The notes beneath the pieces are model-generated. The model did not search any database. It saw nothing but the letters and a program-made list of their open reading frames with translations, and had not been told where the DNA came from. The position numbers and the translations under genes were made by a program. Below are positions 26,124-35,091 of a DNA stretch of 40,040 nucleotides, one piece after another. Position 1 is the first letter of the stretch. Each line of letters begins with the position of its first letter. The stretch spans positions 16,963 through 57,002 of the forward strand of contig JAAVEM010000017.1 of the NCBI GenBank assembly GCA_014801235.1, in the 5' to 3' direction. This stretch comes from Bacteroides sp. Lineage in GTDB: Bacteria; Bacteroidota; Bacteroidia; Bacteroidales; Muribaculaceae.

Positions 26124-27367
26124 TCATGGAGTCGATAAAGCCGGTTTTTCAATCGGCGCGGATGGCATCGCGTAGACTTGCGTTGCGTTCCGACGAGGAG
26201 ATATGCGGCATTATAAATGCGGTGGCTGACGCGACACTTGATAATATTTCAGGGATTCTTGCGGCAAACAGTTCAGACATGGACCGCATGGAGCCTGAGA
26301 ATCCGAAACGTGACCGATTGCTGCTGACCGAGGAGCGTATACGCGACATTGTGAGCGATATGCGGGCGGTGGCTTCGCTCCCTTCTCCGCTTGGCATCAC
26401 GCTGATGTCGAGCGAGCGTCCCAACGGATTGCGCATTGACAAGATCACAGTTCCGTTCGGGGTTATCGGCATCGTTTATGAAGCGCGTCCTAACGTGACC
26501 TTCGATGTGTTTTCTCTTTGCTTGAAAGCCGGAAGCGCATGCGTGCTGAAAGGGGGCTCCGACGCGTCGGCTACCAACGGTTTTGTGGTGTCGATGATGC
26601 GCGATGTCCTTGAGAAAAATGGCTGGGACTGTAATTGCGTTAATCTGCTTGACGGAGGGCATGAGGCTACCGGAGCGTTGCTTGGCGCGGTGGGTCTCGT
26701 GGATTTGATTATTCCGCGCGGATCAAAGGGGCTTATAGACTATGTGAGGGACAATGCGAAAGTTCCGGTGATTGAGACCGGAGCCGGAGTGTGTCACACG
26801 TATGTCCACGAGTCAGCCGACACGGCGATGGCTCGTGATATAGTTTTCAACGCCAAGACCCGAAGGGTTAGCGTGTGCAACGCGCTTGACTGTCTTGTGG
26901 TGGATCGCAGCCGGTTGGAGTCGCTTCCCGAGATATGCGGCAAACTCGCAGAAAAGCGTGTGATGATATTTGCCGACGAAGATTCATATGCTGCATTGGA
27001 AGGACGATATCCTTATCTGAATCATGCGGTGGACGAAGACTTCGGGCGTGAATGGCTCGACTATAAGATGTCGATAGCCACAGTCGACGGCTTGCGTGAC
27101 GGAATAGAATTCGTGAGCAACCACACTTCTCATCACAGCGAAGCTATCATTGCCGAAGATGAGGCGGCGCAGAACGCTTTCCTTAAGGAGATCGACGCGG
27201 CGTGTGTCTATGTGAACGCATCCACTGCATTTACCGACGGCGGACAGTTTGGGTTTGGAGCCGAGATAGGCATTTCGACTCAGAAGCTGCATGCCCGCGG
27301 ACCGATGGCACTCCCTGAAATCACTACCTATAAATATGTGGTGAGGGGGAACGGTCAGGTCAGATAA
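26120..27367 (+). CDS. proA: Gamma-glutamyl phosphate reductase
   Basis: 415 residues, typical for the family. It reduces glutamyl-5-phosphate with NADPH in the second step of proline synthesis. The aldehyde-dehydrogenase-like core shows GVIGIVYEARPNVTFDVFSLCLKAGSACVLKGGSDA. The catalytic Cys is in IETGAGVCHTYVHESAD. GFGAEIGISTQKLHARGPM closes the C-terminus. The start could also be ATG 26126. Its last codons overlap the converging methyltransferase gene by eight bases. Confidence 0.95.
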   Translation: MIMESIKPVFQSARMASRRLALRSDEEICGIINAVADATLDNISGILAANSSDMDRMEPENPKRDRLLLTEERIRDIVSDMRAVASLPSPLGITLMSSERPNGLRIDKITVPFGVIGIVYEARPNVTFDVFSLCLKAGSACVLKGGSDASATNGFVVSMMRDVLEKNGWDCNCVNLLDGGHEATGALLGAVGLVDLIIPRGSKGLIDYVRDNAKVPVIETGAGVCHTYVHESADTAMARDIVFNAKTRRVSVCNALDCLVVDRSRLESLPEICGKLAEKRVMIFADEDSYAALEGRYPYLNHAVDEDFGREWLDYKMSIATVDGLRDGIEFVSNHTSHHSEAIIAEDEAAQNAFLKEIDAACVYVNASTAFTDGGQFGFGAEIGISTQKLHARGPMALPEITTYKYVVRGNGQVR

Positions 27368-28703
27368 TGTCGGGAGCCGTTTCGGGAAGATGGGCTGAAA
27401 GGATTCTCCAGTTCTGGGGGTAAAGATTGTTGGCTCGGTTGCCGAGATTCTTTACAAATCCAAGCGGCATTCCTTTATATTGAAGAAGTACAAATCCTCG
27501 GGGCGCGTCCTCGAGGATTATTGTTTCCCGACGCAGGTAGGCGATTGCTGTCGGATAGTCGACCTCGGCGACGGGAAATGCTTCGGGATTTAGCTCGGTG
27601 GATAGAGCCAACGCCTGTGAGGGGATGAAGTCGCGCCCTTTCAATGTCGCTATCTCGATAGCCGAGTAGACAATGTCGCAGGCTGATTTTATCGCGTCGG
27701 CTTCTTGCGACGGGATTGTGGCGATGACTTTGTCGTCGTTCAGTGAAAAAGAGAAACGGTCGGGGTTCAGGACATAGTTCCTGACTTCCTGAGGAATCTT
27801 AGTCTCTTTCTTCTGTGATTTTTTCTTGCCCTGCTTGGCGGCGAGTCTTGAGCCTGCCGACTCTCCCTCTTTTTTGAAAATAGCCACGGTCAACCCTTCG
27901 CCTCTGATTTTGCCGGGAAGAAAGTGGTGGCAATTTTCGCGTGTCACGATATTCCATTCTTCAGGGAAAGCGGGGTCGACGGCTTGGGCATCGAAGTTCT
28001 CAAGTATAAATTTGGCGATATCCTCGTTTTCAGCTCGGTTGAATGTGCACGTGGAGTAGATGAAATAGCCTCCGGGGCGCAGAGCTCCCCACAGGTTTTC
28101 GATGATTTCCCGCTGTCGCGCGGCGCATTCGTTCACTAATGCCGGGCTCCATTGGGCGACAGCCTCGGGGTCTTTTCTGAACATACCCTCGCCGGAACAG
28201 GGAACGTCGGCGGCGATTATGTCGAAAATCGCCCCGGTCTTGCGGAAACGCGCCGTGTCGCCGCGGGTGACGATTGCGCGTGGGTAGCCCCATTTGATGA
28301 TGTTTTCAGCAAGGATTTCCGCGCGCTGGAAAACATATTCGTTAGCCACCACAAGCGAGCCCTCGGGGAGCGAGTCGATTGCTGCGGTGGTTTTGCCGCC
28401 GGGAGCCGCGCAAGCGTCAAGGTAGTTGACGGGGGTGTCGCCGGCAAGCGACGCAACGATGTGGGAGTAGATCATCGACGATGCGTCCTGCACATAGTAT
28501 AGCCCCTGATGCATCGCCGGGTCAAAAGTGAATTGGCGGCGCTCGTCAAGATACATGCCCTGAGGGCACCATGGGACGGTGTCGGCGTTGTCGCGCGGAA
28601 GAATTTTTTTCTGCCGATTGAGCCTGACGCTGACCGATGGAGGGGACTGAAGCCCTTCTTTCAGTTCGTCAAATTCATAAGTGAAGCCTTCGGGTAGTTG
28701 CAT
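27360..28703 (-). CDS. RsmF/YebU-type rRNA cytosine-C5 methyltransferase (NOP2/Sun family)
   Basis: 447 residues. SAM-binding motif I is NYLDACAAPGGKTTAAIDSL. Motif IV, carrying one catalytic Cys, is DVPCSGEGMFRKDPEAV. Motif VI, carrying the nucleophilic Cys, is YSTCTFNRAEN. The C-terminal 170 residues contain a Lys-rich linker (KQGKKKSQKKETK) and a PUA-like RNA-binding region, as in RsmF. It methylates a cytosine in 16S rRNA by family knowledge. The exact position in this organism is not fixed. The start is 27 bases after the esterase gene, so it may be the last gene of a long minus-strand run. Confidence 0.9.
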   Translation of the reverse strand: MQLPEGFTYEFDELKEGLQSPPSVSVRLNRQKKILPRDNADTVPWCPQGMYLDERRQFTFDPAMHQGLYYVQDASSMIYSHIVASLAGDTPVNYLDACAAPGGKTTAAIDSLPEGSLVVANEYVFQRAEILAENIIKWGYPRAIVTRGDTARFRKTGAIFDIIAADVPCSGEGMFRKDPEAVAQWSPALVNECAARQREIIENLWGALRPGGYFIYSTCTFNRAENEDIAKFILENFDAQAVDPAFPEEWNIVTRENCHHFLPGKIRGEGLTVAIFKKEGESAGSRLAAKQGKKKSQKKETKIPQEVRNYVLNPDRFSFSLNDDKVIATIPSQEADAIKSACDIVYSAIEIATLKGRDFIPSQALALSTELNPEAFPVAEVDYPTAIAYLRRETIILEDAPRGFVLLQYKGMPLGFVKNLGNRANNLYPQNWRILSAHLPETAPDII

Positions 28704-28730
28704 CGCCTGTTGTTTTTAGAGCCGGTTCCG

Positions 28731-29591
28731 TTAGAATATCCTTACTCTCAACCACGCTTCAAGCTCGCCGGTCCATTGGCGTTTGTAGATGAAGCTGTCG
28801 CGGAATCCCCATCCGTGGCCTCCGGTGGGATAGACGTGGAGGGAGAAGGGAATGCCTTTTTCCGAGAGGGCTTGCGCATAACGCAGGCTGTTGGCGACGG
28901 GCACGGCTCGGTCATCAGCCGATACCATGATGAATGCTTGCGGAGTGCGGTCGGTGACACGTTTTTCAAGGCTGTAGAGAGCCGCCATTTCCTCAGTGGC
29001 TTCTTTTCCGATGAGGTTGTCGCGGGAGCCTTGGTGGGTCACGCCTTTTTCCATTGTGATGACGGGGTAGAACAGAATCTGGAAATCGGGACGCGATTCA
29101 TTGTCGGGAAACATTGTTGCCGCCGATGCTGCAAGATGTCCACCTGCCGATGCGCCCATAATTCCTATTTTTCCGGGGCTCACGCCAAGTTCTTCGGCAT
29201 GGCTGCGAATGTATTTTATTGCTTGAGCTGCATCAGACAATGGGATTGTCGAGTGGGCGTTGGGCATGCGGTATTGCAGAACGGCATAGGTGATGCCCAT
29301 GGCGTTCATCCATGAAGCCATGTCCTTCCCCTCATGGGCGAGGGCGAGATGGGAATATCCGCCTCCGGGGCAGGCGATGATTGCGGTGCCGTTGGGTTTA
29401 GCCGGCTTGTATAGAGTGAGCGTCGCTTCGGTGGTTGCCGACGCGCGCGATTCGGTCACGACCATTTTGGCGGGGTCAAGTCCATTGGATTCCGGCGCCC
29501 CGTTTTGCCATAATTGTATTACTTCGGGCTTATTCTGAGCTGACATTACTGCTGATACTAATGCGAAAAGAGCAAGGAGAACTTTTTTCAT
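28731..29591 (-). CDS. Exported alpha/beta hydrolase (carbohydrate esterase-like)
   Basis: 286 residues with a signal peptide (MKKVLLALFALVSAVMSAQ). The triad is readable: Ser148 in GASAGGH, Asp226 or 227 in VSADDRAVP, and His259 in PTGGHGWGF. The oxyanion-hole segment is CPGGGYSHLA. This layout fits the BD-FAE/acetyl-xylan-esterase group that removes acyl groups from plant polysaccharides in Bacteroidales. Substrate assignment is inference, since peptidase-like or general esterase activity is possible. It lies 18 bases downstream of the thioredoxin-fold gene on the same strand, but the neighbours give no sugar-degradation context. Confidence 0.85.
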   Translation of the reverse strand: MKKVLLALFALVSAVMSAQNKPEVIQLWQNGAPESNGLDPAKMVVTESRASATTEATLTLYKPAKPNGTAIIACPGGGYSHLALAHEGKDMASWMNAMGITYAVLQYRMPNAHSTIPLSDAAQAIKYIRSHAEELGVSPGKIGIMGASAGGHLAASAATMFPDNESRPDFQILFYPVITMEKGVTHQGSRDNLIGKEATEEMAALYSLEKRVTDRTPQAFIMVSADDRAVPVANSLRYAQALSEKGIPFSLHVYPTGGHGWGFRDSFIYKRQWTGELEAWLRVRIF

Positions 29592-29609
29592 GGGGAATTG
29601 AATTTTGGG

Positions 29610-30509
29610 TTATCGGGTAATGTAATGAATCAATTGTCTTACTGACGGGTCTTTGAGAAGCACCTTGTTGTCGGGACCGAGGAAATAGATGGTGGGCATG
29701 TGACGCAGCACGTATAGCTCGCTCTCCTCGATTTCATCGCCGGGCGAGAACGCATTGGTCCATTCGGCGGGGAGCGCATTCTTCGAGTTGTTCCAAACCT
29801 CGGCATCACCTTCGGCATAGACGGCAAGGACAGCGATTTCTCCCGATTGGATTTTTTCGGCAATTGAACGGGTTTCTTTCAATGTGTTGAGCACGTCGTG
29901 ACAGTGGTCGCAGTCGGGATCATAGAAAAGAAGGATGAGCGAGCGCTTGCCGTCGGATAAACCGTGGAGAGTGTTGCGGTTGCCTTCCGAATCGATAAAA
30001 TTGAAGTCGGCAGCCGTTGAGCCTTTGCGGTTTTTAGCGGCGTCGGAAAACTCATATTCAAAACGGGCACGGCGGGCTTCATCCATGAATTTGCCGGCGA
30101 GAATTGTTTCAAGGAATGAGATGTAGGATTCTTCGTCGAGCATGGGCGACTCGGCATCATAAAGATACTGGTCGGCAAGGTCGGCGATCATATTATAGGC
30201 GATTGTGTCGACTTCGGCACGTTTCATCAACCTTGGCACCTCGACTTTGATAGTGTCGTCGGGGGTGTGGGGAAACAGGCTCAGATAATTGACGAAGTTC
30301 TGTTCCATGAAATCGCGGTTGTGGCTTCTTGTGGTGTCGGCGAAGTCCATGTTATCCCAAAAGTGAGCCACAATATATGACGCGCGTTTCGCCGGAGTTC
30401 TCAGAGAATCGGGCACGACGGGGAGTGGCAGCTCCATGTCGACTTCGTTGGCATGGATGGAGAACGCGGCGAGAGCCATTGCTAAAGCACAGCAGATGAG
30501 GTGTTTCAT
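29610..30509 (-). CDS. Exported thioredoxin-fold protein (TlpA-like, DUF5106 type)
   Basis: 299 residues with an N-terminal signal sequence (MKHLICCALAMALAAFSIHA). Residues of about 30-165 form a helical region of the DUF5106 kind. Residues of about 166-295 form a thioredoxin fold with the redox motif Cys200-Asp-His-Cys203 in LFYDPDCDHCHD. The cis-Pro region is VLRHMPTIYFLG. It probably acts as a periplasmic thiol-disulfide reductase. The start codon overlaps the rsmD stop (30506-30509), so translation is likely coupled. The link to an rRNA methyltransferase appears to be positional only. Confidence 0.85.
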   Translation of the reverse strand: MKHLICCALAMALAAFSIHANEVDMELPLPVVPDSLRTPAKRASYIVAHFWDNMDFADTTRSHNRDFMEQNFVNYLSLFPHTPDDTIKVEVPRLMKRAEVDTIAYNMIADLADQYLYDAESPMLDEESYISFLETILAGKFMDEARRARFEYEFSDAAKNRKGSTAADFNFIDSEGNRNTLHGLSDGKRSLILLFYDPDCDHCHDVLNTLKETRSIAEKIQSGEIAVLAVYAEGDAEVWNNSKNALPAEWTNAFSPGDEIEESELYVLRHMPTIYFLGPDNKVLLKDPSVRQLIHYITR

Positions 30510-31069
30510 TTCTCGGCAGTTTCAGGGTCGGTTAGCCCGGGACGGAACAAAGAGAAGTTGACCGAACCGTAGACGCGATGTTCGAAAAATCCCGGAAGAT
30601 TGGAGAAGTCATAGTTTTTCGAGTGCTCGACGATCACGATGGTATCGGGTTTGAGCATCGCCGAGTTCAAAATGAGCTCCGGAATTTCTCCAAAGTTTTT
30701 TAAATCATAAGGGGGATCGGCGAAGATTATGTCAAACTTTTCAGAGCAGGTTTCCACAAATTTGAACACATCACCTTTTATAAGCGTCATGTTGACGTCT
30801 CCAAGACGCTCCACCACGCTCTTGATGAACCGATATTGAACGGCAGCTTTCTCCACCGCCGTCACCTTGGCGCACTCGCGCGACAGAAATTCAAGCGAGA
30901 TTGCTCCGGTGCCCGCAAAAAGGTCGAGAGCGGTTTTGCCTTCAAAATCGATGAGATTTTCAAGCACGTTGAAGATGTTTTCGCGGGCAAAATCGGTTGT
31001 GGGGCGCGCCGATATGTTGCTTGGCACGTCGAAACGCCTTCGCCCATATTTTCCTCTTATTATTCGCAT
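30506..31069 (-). CDS. rsmD: 16S rRNA (guanine966-N2)-methyltransferase
   Basis: 187 residues. The start MRIIRGKYGRRRFDVP and the following RPTTDFARENIFNVLEN are RsmD hallmarks. SAM motif I is DLFAGTGAISLEFLSR, and the catalytic DPPY motif lies in DIIFADPPYDLKN. It methylates G966 of 16S rRNA in the assembled small subunit. Its start overlaps the end of the DUF3822 gene by ten bases, which is the usual order in Bacteroidetes genomes. Confidence 0.95.
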   Translation of the reverse strand: MRIIRGKYGRRRFDVPSNISARPTTDFARENIFNVLENLIDFEGKTALDLFAGTGAISLEFLSRECAKVTAVEKAAVQYRFIKSVVERLGDVNMTLIKGDVFKFVETCSEKFDIIFADPPYDLKNFGEIPELILNSAMLKPDTIVIVEHSKNYDFSNLPGFFEHRVYGSVNFSLFRPGLTDPETAEK

Positions 31070-31896
31070 AGTGGCAATACAATTAAATCAAACGGAGCCT
31101 TCATGGTGTCCTTCGCCGCCTTAAACATTGTCGACGGGAAGATGACGGGCATGACATAGCCCACATATTTGCGTAATACAGGTGTTATTTCGTCACGTAT
31201 TTCCGAGTTGCCGGCAATCAGGATTTCGTGATCCTCGCCGTCTTCCTTCAATAGCTCGCGACACGCCAGGATATAATAGACGGCGTCCATTTTGTCGCGG
31301 AAATTAAATGTGTTGACCAGTTTCGGACCTTCGCCGCCAAATGATATTATGTCGAGAGAATCACTTCTGAGATTGACGAATATCTTGCCTGCCGCGCCGA
31401 GCTTCTCGGTGTTGTGGAAATATTTTATCAATGGCGCGACATGGTGAAGTATGACGGGATTGTTGAATGTGCGCCTCAGGAATGCGAGAAGTCTCACTTC
31501 GGGTTTGAGCAACACGGCTACTCCCGATTCGGGGATGTTCACGGTGAGCAGTTCAGTGTCGGCGTCGTCATTCACAATCAGTTTATCGGCGACGGCGGTT
31601 TCAAGGCTGTCGTCGTCAGCGACCCATTCGGGAACGATGGCATAGTCGGTCGATGCAAGGATGACCGTTATGCGGTTGAAATCGCCGAGCAAAACCGGAT
31701 TTTCATAGACGGCTTCTTCCAATGCCGCAATCTGCGACGGAGCCGAGTCGAGTTTTATGCTTCGATAGATGAGGGAGTCGTCATCTTCTCCGCCGCTGTA
31801 TATCATCACGTCAAGACGCAACGGCTCTATCCTCAGAATGAGGTTGTAGAGCCTTGGGTTGGCTATTAGCGAACTGTCAAGTGGTTGCTGTGTCAT
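31060..31896 (-). CDS. DUF3822 family protein
   Basis: 278 residues, cytosolic by sequence (no signal peptide). The pattern of two repeated ribonuclease H-like halves fits DUF3822: strands LRIEPLRLDVMIYSG near the N-terminus and AAGKIFVNLRSDSLDIISFGGEG in the middle. The actin-like ATPase fold has been suggested for such proteins, but no function is known to me. It starts five bases after the stop of the Ig-like lipoprotein gene and overlaps rsmD, so it is inside a tightly packed operon. Confidence 0.85.
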   Translation of the reverse strand: MTQQPLDSSLIANPRLYNLILRIEPLRLDVMIYSGGEDDDSLIYRSIKLDSAPSQIAALEEAVYENPVLLGDFNRITVILASTDYAIVPEWVADDDSLETAVADKLIVNDDADTELLTVNIPESGVAVLLKPEVRLLAFLRRTFNNPVILHHVAPLIKYFHNTEKLGAAGKIFVNLRSDSLDIISFGGEGPKLVNTFNFRDKMDAVYYILACRELLKEDGEDHEILIAGNSEIRDEITPVLRKYVGYVMPVIFPSTMFKAAKDTMKAPFDLIVLPLCE

Positions 31897-31901
31897 CGTG
31901 A

Positions 31902-33950
31902 TTAATATCTGGTGTTCATGTTGCCTGAGCCAAAGTTTCGTTTTCCGCTGGAGGAGCCGGGACCAAAGAAATTCTCGTCATTGAAGTCGTCATCTTCCTC
32001 CTCGTCGATTATTTCTTTGCCGTTTTCGTCGACGTATGTTCCGTCTTTGTTGCGGCGGCGTTTCTTAGCCTTGGGCTTGTTTTTCACAATTTCGGTAGGC
32101 TTCTGTAGGTCGATTGGGGTTTCATATATGTCCCAGCGCTGTTCCACTTCCCAATTCTTTTTCAGCACTATCTTTTTGGGGCAATAAAACATTTCTTCGG
32201 GCTGAATGCTGTCGAGAATGCCGGTGTCATATTCGCCGTTGTTGTTGCGGTCGATATATAGACGAGCATAGTATTCGCCGGCTTGCATATAGGGGAAGAC
32301 CGCCTCTCCGTTTACCACGGGCGCCGATGCCAGTGGCTTGTCATTTTTGTCGAGGACTTCTACTATCGCCGAGTCGGTCACTCCGGTTATGGCGAAATAG
32401 AGGGGAGAGTAGTCTTCGTTTTGTTTTACGGTCAACTCGTGGTTGAAGCGACGGTTGGTGTTGTTATAGATGTCGACGACAGCGCCTGAGTCGGCGGTGA
32501 AACGGTATTTTCCTCCCGGTTCCCAGGTGAAGTCCATCTTGTAGTTCATGAGCGAGAAAGAGTCGACAAGCTCAATCGGCGGCAGCGCGATGGTGTCCCA
32601 CAAGGTGTCGACCTGGTGCTCCAGATGGATTTTGTCGAGATATATTGTGTCGAGGGGATACACGAATTTGAAACGCAGCGGGGCATACACATCTTGGGTT
32701 GTGCCGCCTTGAACGGATATTTTCAGCGCGTTCTTTTTTGCCTCTTCGGCTTCCATCTCGGCTTTTATCGAGTCGATATCCTCGCCTTTTTTCTCGGCGC
32801 GTTTCACTCGCTTTTCCCATTCTTTTTCAGCCTGCTCCTTTTTGCGAGCTTCCTCGCGTGCTCCTTTGAAAAGAATTCTCAGGGTGTCGACGCCCCATAT
32901 GAGCTGCTGATTGGCATCGGTGCGGTTGTAGCCCATGGCGATCATCAGCGTGTCCTGCTTGATGAGGGTGGTGTCGGTTATGAAGTATTCAAGAGTGTCA
33001 AGAGTGGGCACCGTGTTCAGCTTAGCCCATGTCGAGATGTCCATGTCGGGCTGAGCTCCGTTGAGGAGGGTGATTTTGGGGAGCGAGTCAGCTTTTGTAG
33101 CCATCTGTATTTTCATGCGGTTGCGGTCGGGGCGCTCATAATCTTTCAGATATTGGGCGAAATTGCCTTCGTTGAACCACGTGAGCAGAATGTCGTTGGG
33201 GAGATATTCCGTTTCGGTGTGCCTTATGACTGAGTCGGCTCCGTTTTCAAGGCGTATTGTGTCATTATGTGAATCGGAGCTTATCGACGGCGACAGGGTG
33301 ACATCATAGAACGCCACGTCTTCCGACGGGTCCCAATGGTAGTCTCGGTTCACGTCGTTTATGGCATAAATGCGATATTGTCCGGGGTGGAGCCCGCGTA
33401 TGGTGAATTGCCCCATTTGATTGGTGCGGGCTATTCGTTCAAGCGGCAGTGTTCTGATCGCCGTGTCGGAAAGATTGCTGTAAACTCCCACGAGCATTCC
33501 CTGGGCGGGTTCGAGGGTGCGCGCTTCAAACACCATGCCCGACACTTGCAGCGAATCGATGGAGTCGCCGGTTGAGAAAGCGATGGAAAATCCGTCGAGT
33601 TCGTTTGCTTCGTTCAGGTCCTGGATGGCATCGGAAAAGTCGATTGTATAGGTCATGTCGGGAATCATTGTATCGCGAATCTCGACTGTGACTTTTTTGC
33701 CGTTGGCGGTTACTGAAGGAATGTTTTTTTGAGCCGGCGACACCACGACTTTGTTCATCACGTCTTGCAGCTGAACGTTTTCGTCAAAGGTGAGCGTTAT
33801 CTTGTTTCCTTTGAAATTGGTGCTTCCTATTGCCGGATTGCTGCTGACGAATACCGGCGGGTCGATGTCGTAGTCACCTCCGGTGGGACGGCCTATGGAG
33901 GCGCATGCCGCCAATAGCATTGCGACAGGAGCAGCAACGAGCCATCTCAT
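31902..33950 (-). CDS. Large lipoprotein with bacterial Ig-like domain (Big_5)
   Basis: 682 residues from the ATG at 33950. The signal peptide MRWLVAAPVAMLLAACAS has a clean lipobox (LAAC). The start at 33977 would add nine residues, and would sit only seven bases behind a -7 box. The N-terminal domain (GGDYDIDPPVFVSSNPAIGSTNF...KITLTFDENVQ) is the Big_5 Ig-like type. Later parts look like carboxypeptidase-regulatory-type beta sandwiches (GQFTIRGLHPGQYRIYAINDVNRDYHWDPSED). A charged coiled-coil-like stretch (ARKKEQAEKEWEKRVKRAEKKGED) lies in the middle. The C-terminus is very acidic and then Gly/Asn-rich. It is presumably surface or periplasmic. Function unknown. Confidence 0.83.
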   Translation of the reverse strand: MRWLVAAPVAMLLAACASIGRPTGGDYDIDPPVFVSSNPAIGSTNFKGNKITLTFDENVQLQDVMNKVVVSPAQKNIPSVTANGKKVTVEIRDTMIPDMTYTIDFSDAIQDLNEANELDGFSIAFSTGDSIDSLQVSGMVFEARTLEPAQGMLVGVYSNLSDTAIRTLPLERIARTNQMGQFTIRGLHPGQYRIYAINDVNRDYHWDPSEDVAFYDVTLSPSISSDSHNDTIRLENGADSVIRHTETEYLPNDILLTWFNEGNFAQYLKDYERPDRNRMKIQMATKADSLPKITLLNGAQPDMDISTWAKLNTVPTLDTLEYFITDTTLIKQDTLMIAMGYNRTDANQQLIWGVDTLRILFKGAREEARKKEQAEKEWEKRVKRAEKKGEDIDSIKAEMEAEEAKKNALKISVQGGTTQDVYAPLRFKFVYPLDTIYLDKIHLEHQVDTLWDTIALPPIELVDSFSLMNYKMDFTWEPGGKYRFTADSGAVVDIYNNTNRRFNHELTVKQNEDYSPLYFAITGVTDSAIVEVLDKNDKPLASAPVVNGEAVFPYMQAGEYYARLYIDRNNNGEYDTGILDSIQPEEMFYCPKKIVLKKNWEVEQRWDIYETPIDLQKPTEIVKNKPKAKKRRRNKDGTYVDENGKEIIDEEEDDDFNDENFFGPGSSSGKRNFGSGNMNTRY

Positions 33951-33984
33951 TTTTCCCGATTCATTCCATTTGTTCATATTACCG

Positions 33985-33992
33985 CAAAGTTA
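33985..33992 (-). promoter_or_regulatory. Putative -7 box of the Ig-like lipoprotein operon
   Basis: On the minus strand this reads TAACTTTG, an exact -7 match. It supports translation from the ATG at 33950 (about 28-base leader) rather than 33977. Confidence 0.55.
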
Positions 33993-34080
33993 CGCTTTTC
34001 CATAAAATCGGCAAAACGCTGCGGCAAAATATGTTTGCTTTTAATGGATTGCCGCATGGGATATTTAAGGATTTATTTGT

Positions 34081-34088
34081 TATATTTG
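34081..34088 (+). promoter_or_regulatory. Putative -7 box directly before the CMD-cupin gene
   Basis: TATATTTG matches the -7 consensus and ends four bases before the ATG at 34093. A transcript from it would be leaderless or nearly so. No -33 box is obvious. Confidence 0.5.
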
Positions 34089-34092
34089 CGAG

Positions 34093-34971
34093 ATGAAAAA
34101 GACTGTTTTATGTGGCGCCTTGATGAGTGTGGCGCTTATTGCAAATTCTCAAGTTATTAACAAAGATTCGGATATGTCAAACTCACAGAACCCTACAAAG
34201 TTGACCGAGAAGCCGACGGAGATGCACCAGACCGCCGGTAGGCAGCAGCTTGGCGATTTCGCGCCGAAATTTGCCGAGCTTAACGACGATGTGCTTTTCG
34301 GAGAAGTGTGGAGCCGCACCGACAAGCTCGCTTTGCGCGACCGCAGTATTGTCACTGTCACCGCTCTCGTGAGCAGCGGAATCATCGACTCGTCGTTGAA
34401 ATTCCACCTCATGGAGGCTAAAAAGAATGGCGTGACCCGCACGGAGATTGCCGAGATACTTACCCAGATAGCTTTTTATGCCGGCTGGCCAAAGGCATGG
34501 GGCGCTTTCCGGCTTGCCACCGAGGTGTGGAATGATTCAAGCGACAAAGCCGATGCCCGCGAGAAGTTTGAGCAGGAGATGATTTTCCCCATTGGCGATC
34601 CAAACGATGCTTATGCTCAGTATTTTATCGGACAGAGTTATCTTGCTCCGGTGTCGACCGAGCAGATGAACATAGCCAATGTGACTTTCGAGCCCGGTTG
34701 TCGCAATAACTGGCACGTGCATCATGCCACTAAAGGCGGAGGGCAGTTGCTCATATGCGTTGCCGGAACAGGATGGTATCAGGAATGGGGGAAACCCGCG
34801 CGCAAGCTCCGTCCCGGTGACGTGGTTAATATACCTGCCAACGTGAAACACTGGCACGGCGCGGCTAAAGACAGCTGGTTTGCCCATCTGGCTATGGCTC
34901 CCGATGGCGAAAACACGTCAAATGAGTGGCTTGAGCCGGTGAGCGACGAAGAATATGGCAAGCTCGAATAA
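34093..34971 (+). CDS. Exported carboxymuconolactone decarboxylase-cupin fusion
   Basis: 292 residues. A signal peptide (MKKTVLCGALMSVALIANSQ) precedes a CMD/AhpD-like helical domain of about 50-150 (RSIVTVTALVSSGIIDSSLKFHLMEAKKNGVTR and ILTQIAFYAGWPKAWGAF). A cupin follows at about 190-290, with metal-binding His in NNWHVHHATKGGG and NIPANVKHWHGAA. The usual CxxC redox pair of AhpD is absent from the CMD part. The combination suggests a metal-dependent or redox enzyme for a small molecule outside the cytoplasm. The substrate is unknown. The gene is monocistronic with a terminator downstream. Confidence 0.88.
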   Translation: MKKTVLCGALMSVALIANSQVINKDSDMSNSQNPTKLTEKPTEMHQTAGRQQLGDFAPKFAELNDDVLFGEVWSRTDKLALRDRSIVTVTALVSSGIIDSSLKFHLMEAKKNGVTRTEIAEILTQIAFYAGWPKAWGAFRLATEVWNDSSDKADAREKFEQEMIFPIGDPNDAYAQYFIGQSYLAPVSTEQMNIANVTFEPGCRNNWHVHHATKGGGQLLICVAGTGWYQEWGKPARKLRPGDVVNIPANVKHWHGAAKDSWFAHLAMAPDGENTSNEWLEPVSDEEYGKLE

Positions 34972-35019
34972 CGCATGCCGAATTTTGCCGATGGCGTAAC
35001 ATAACGTCGGCGATTACAG

Positions 35020-35073
35020 TAATCCCCGGAACGATGTCGCCCGAGAGGCAACATTGTTCCGGGGAATTTTTTC
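35020..35073 (+). terminator. Terminator of the CMD-cupin gene
   Basis: The left arm at 35021-35037 begins AATCCCCGGAACGATGT. The right arm at 35051-35068 pairs with it with a few wobbles or mismatches. It runs into a T-tract at 35067-35073 on the plus strand. Confidence 0.8.
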
Positions 35074-35091
35074 TTGAAGGATGGCTGAGGG

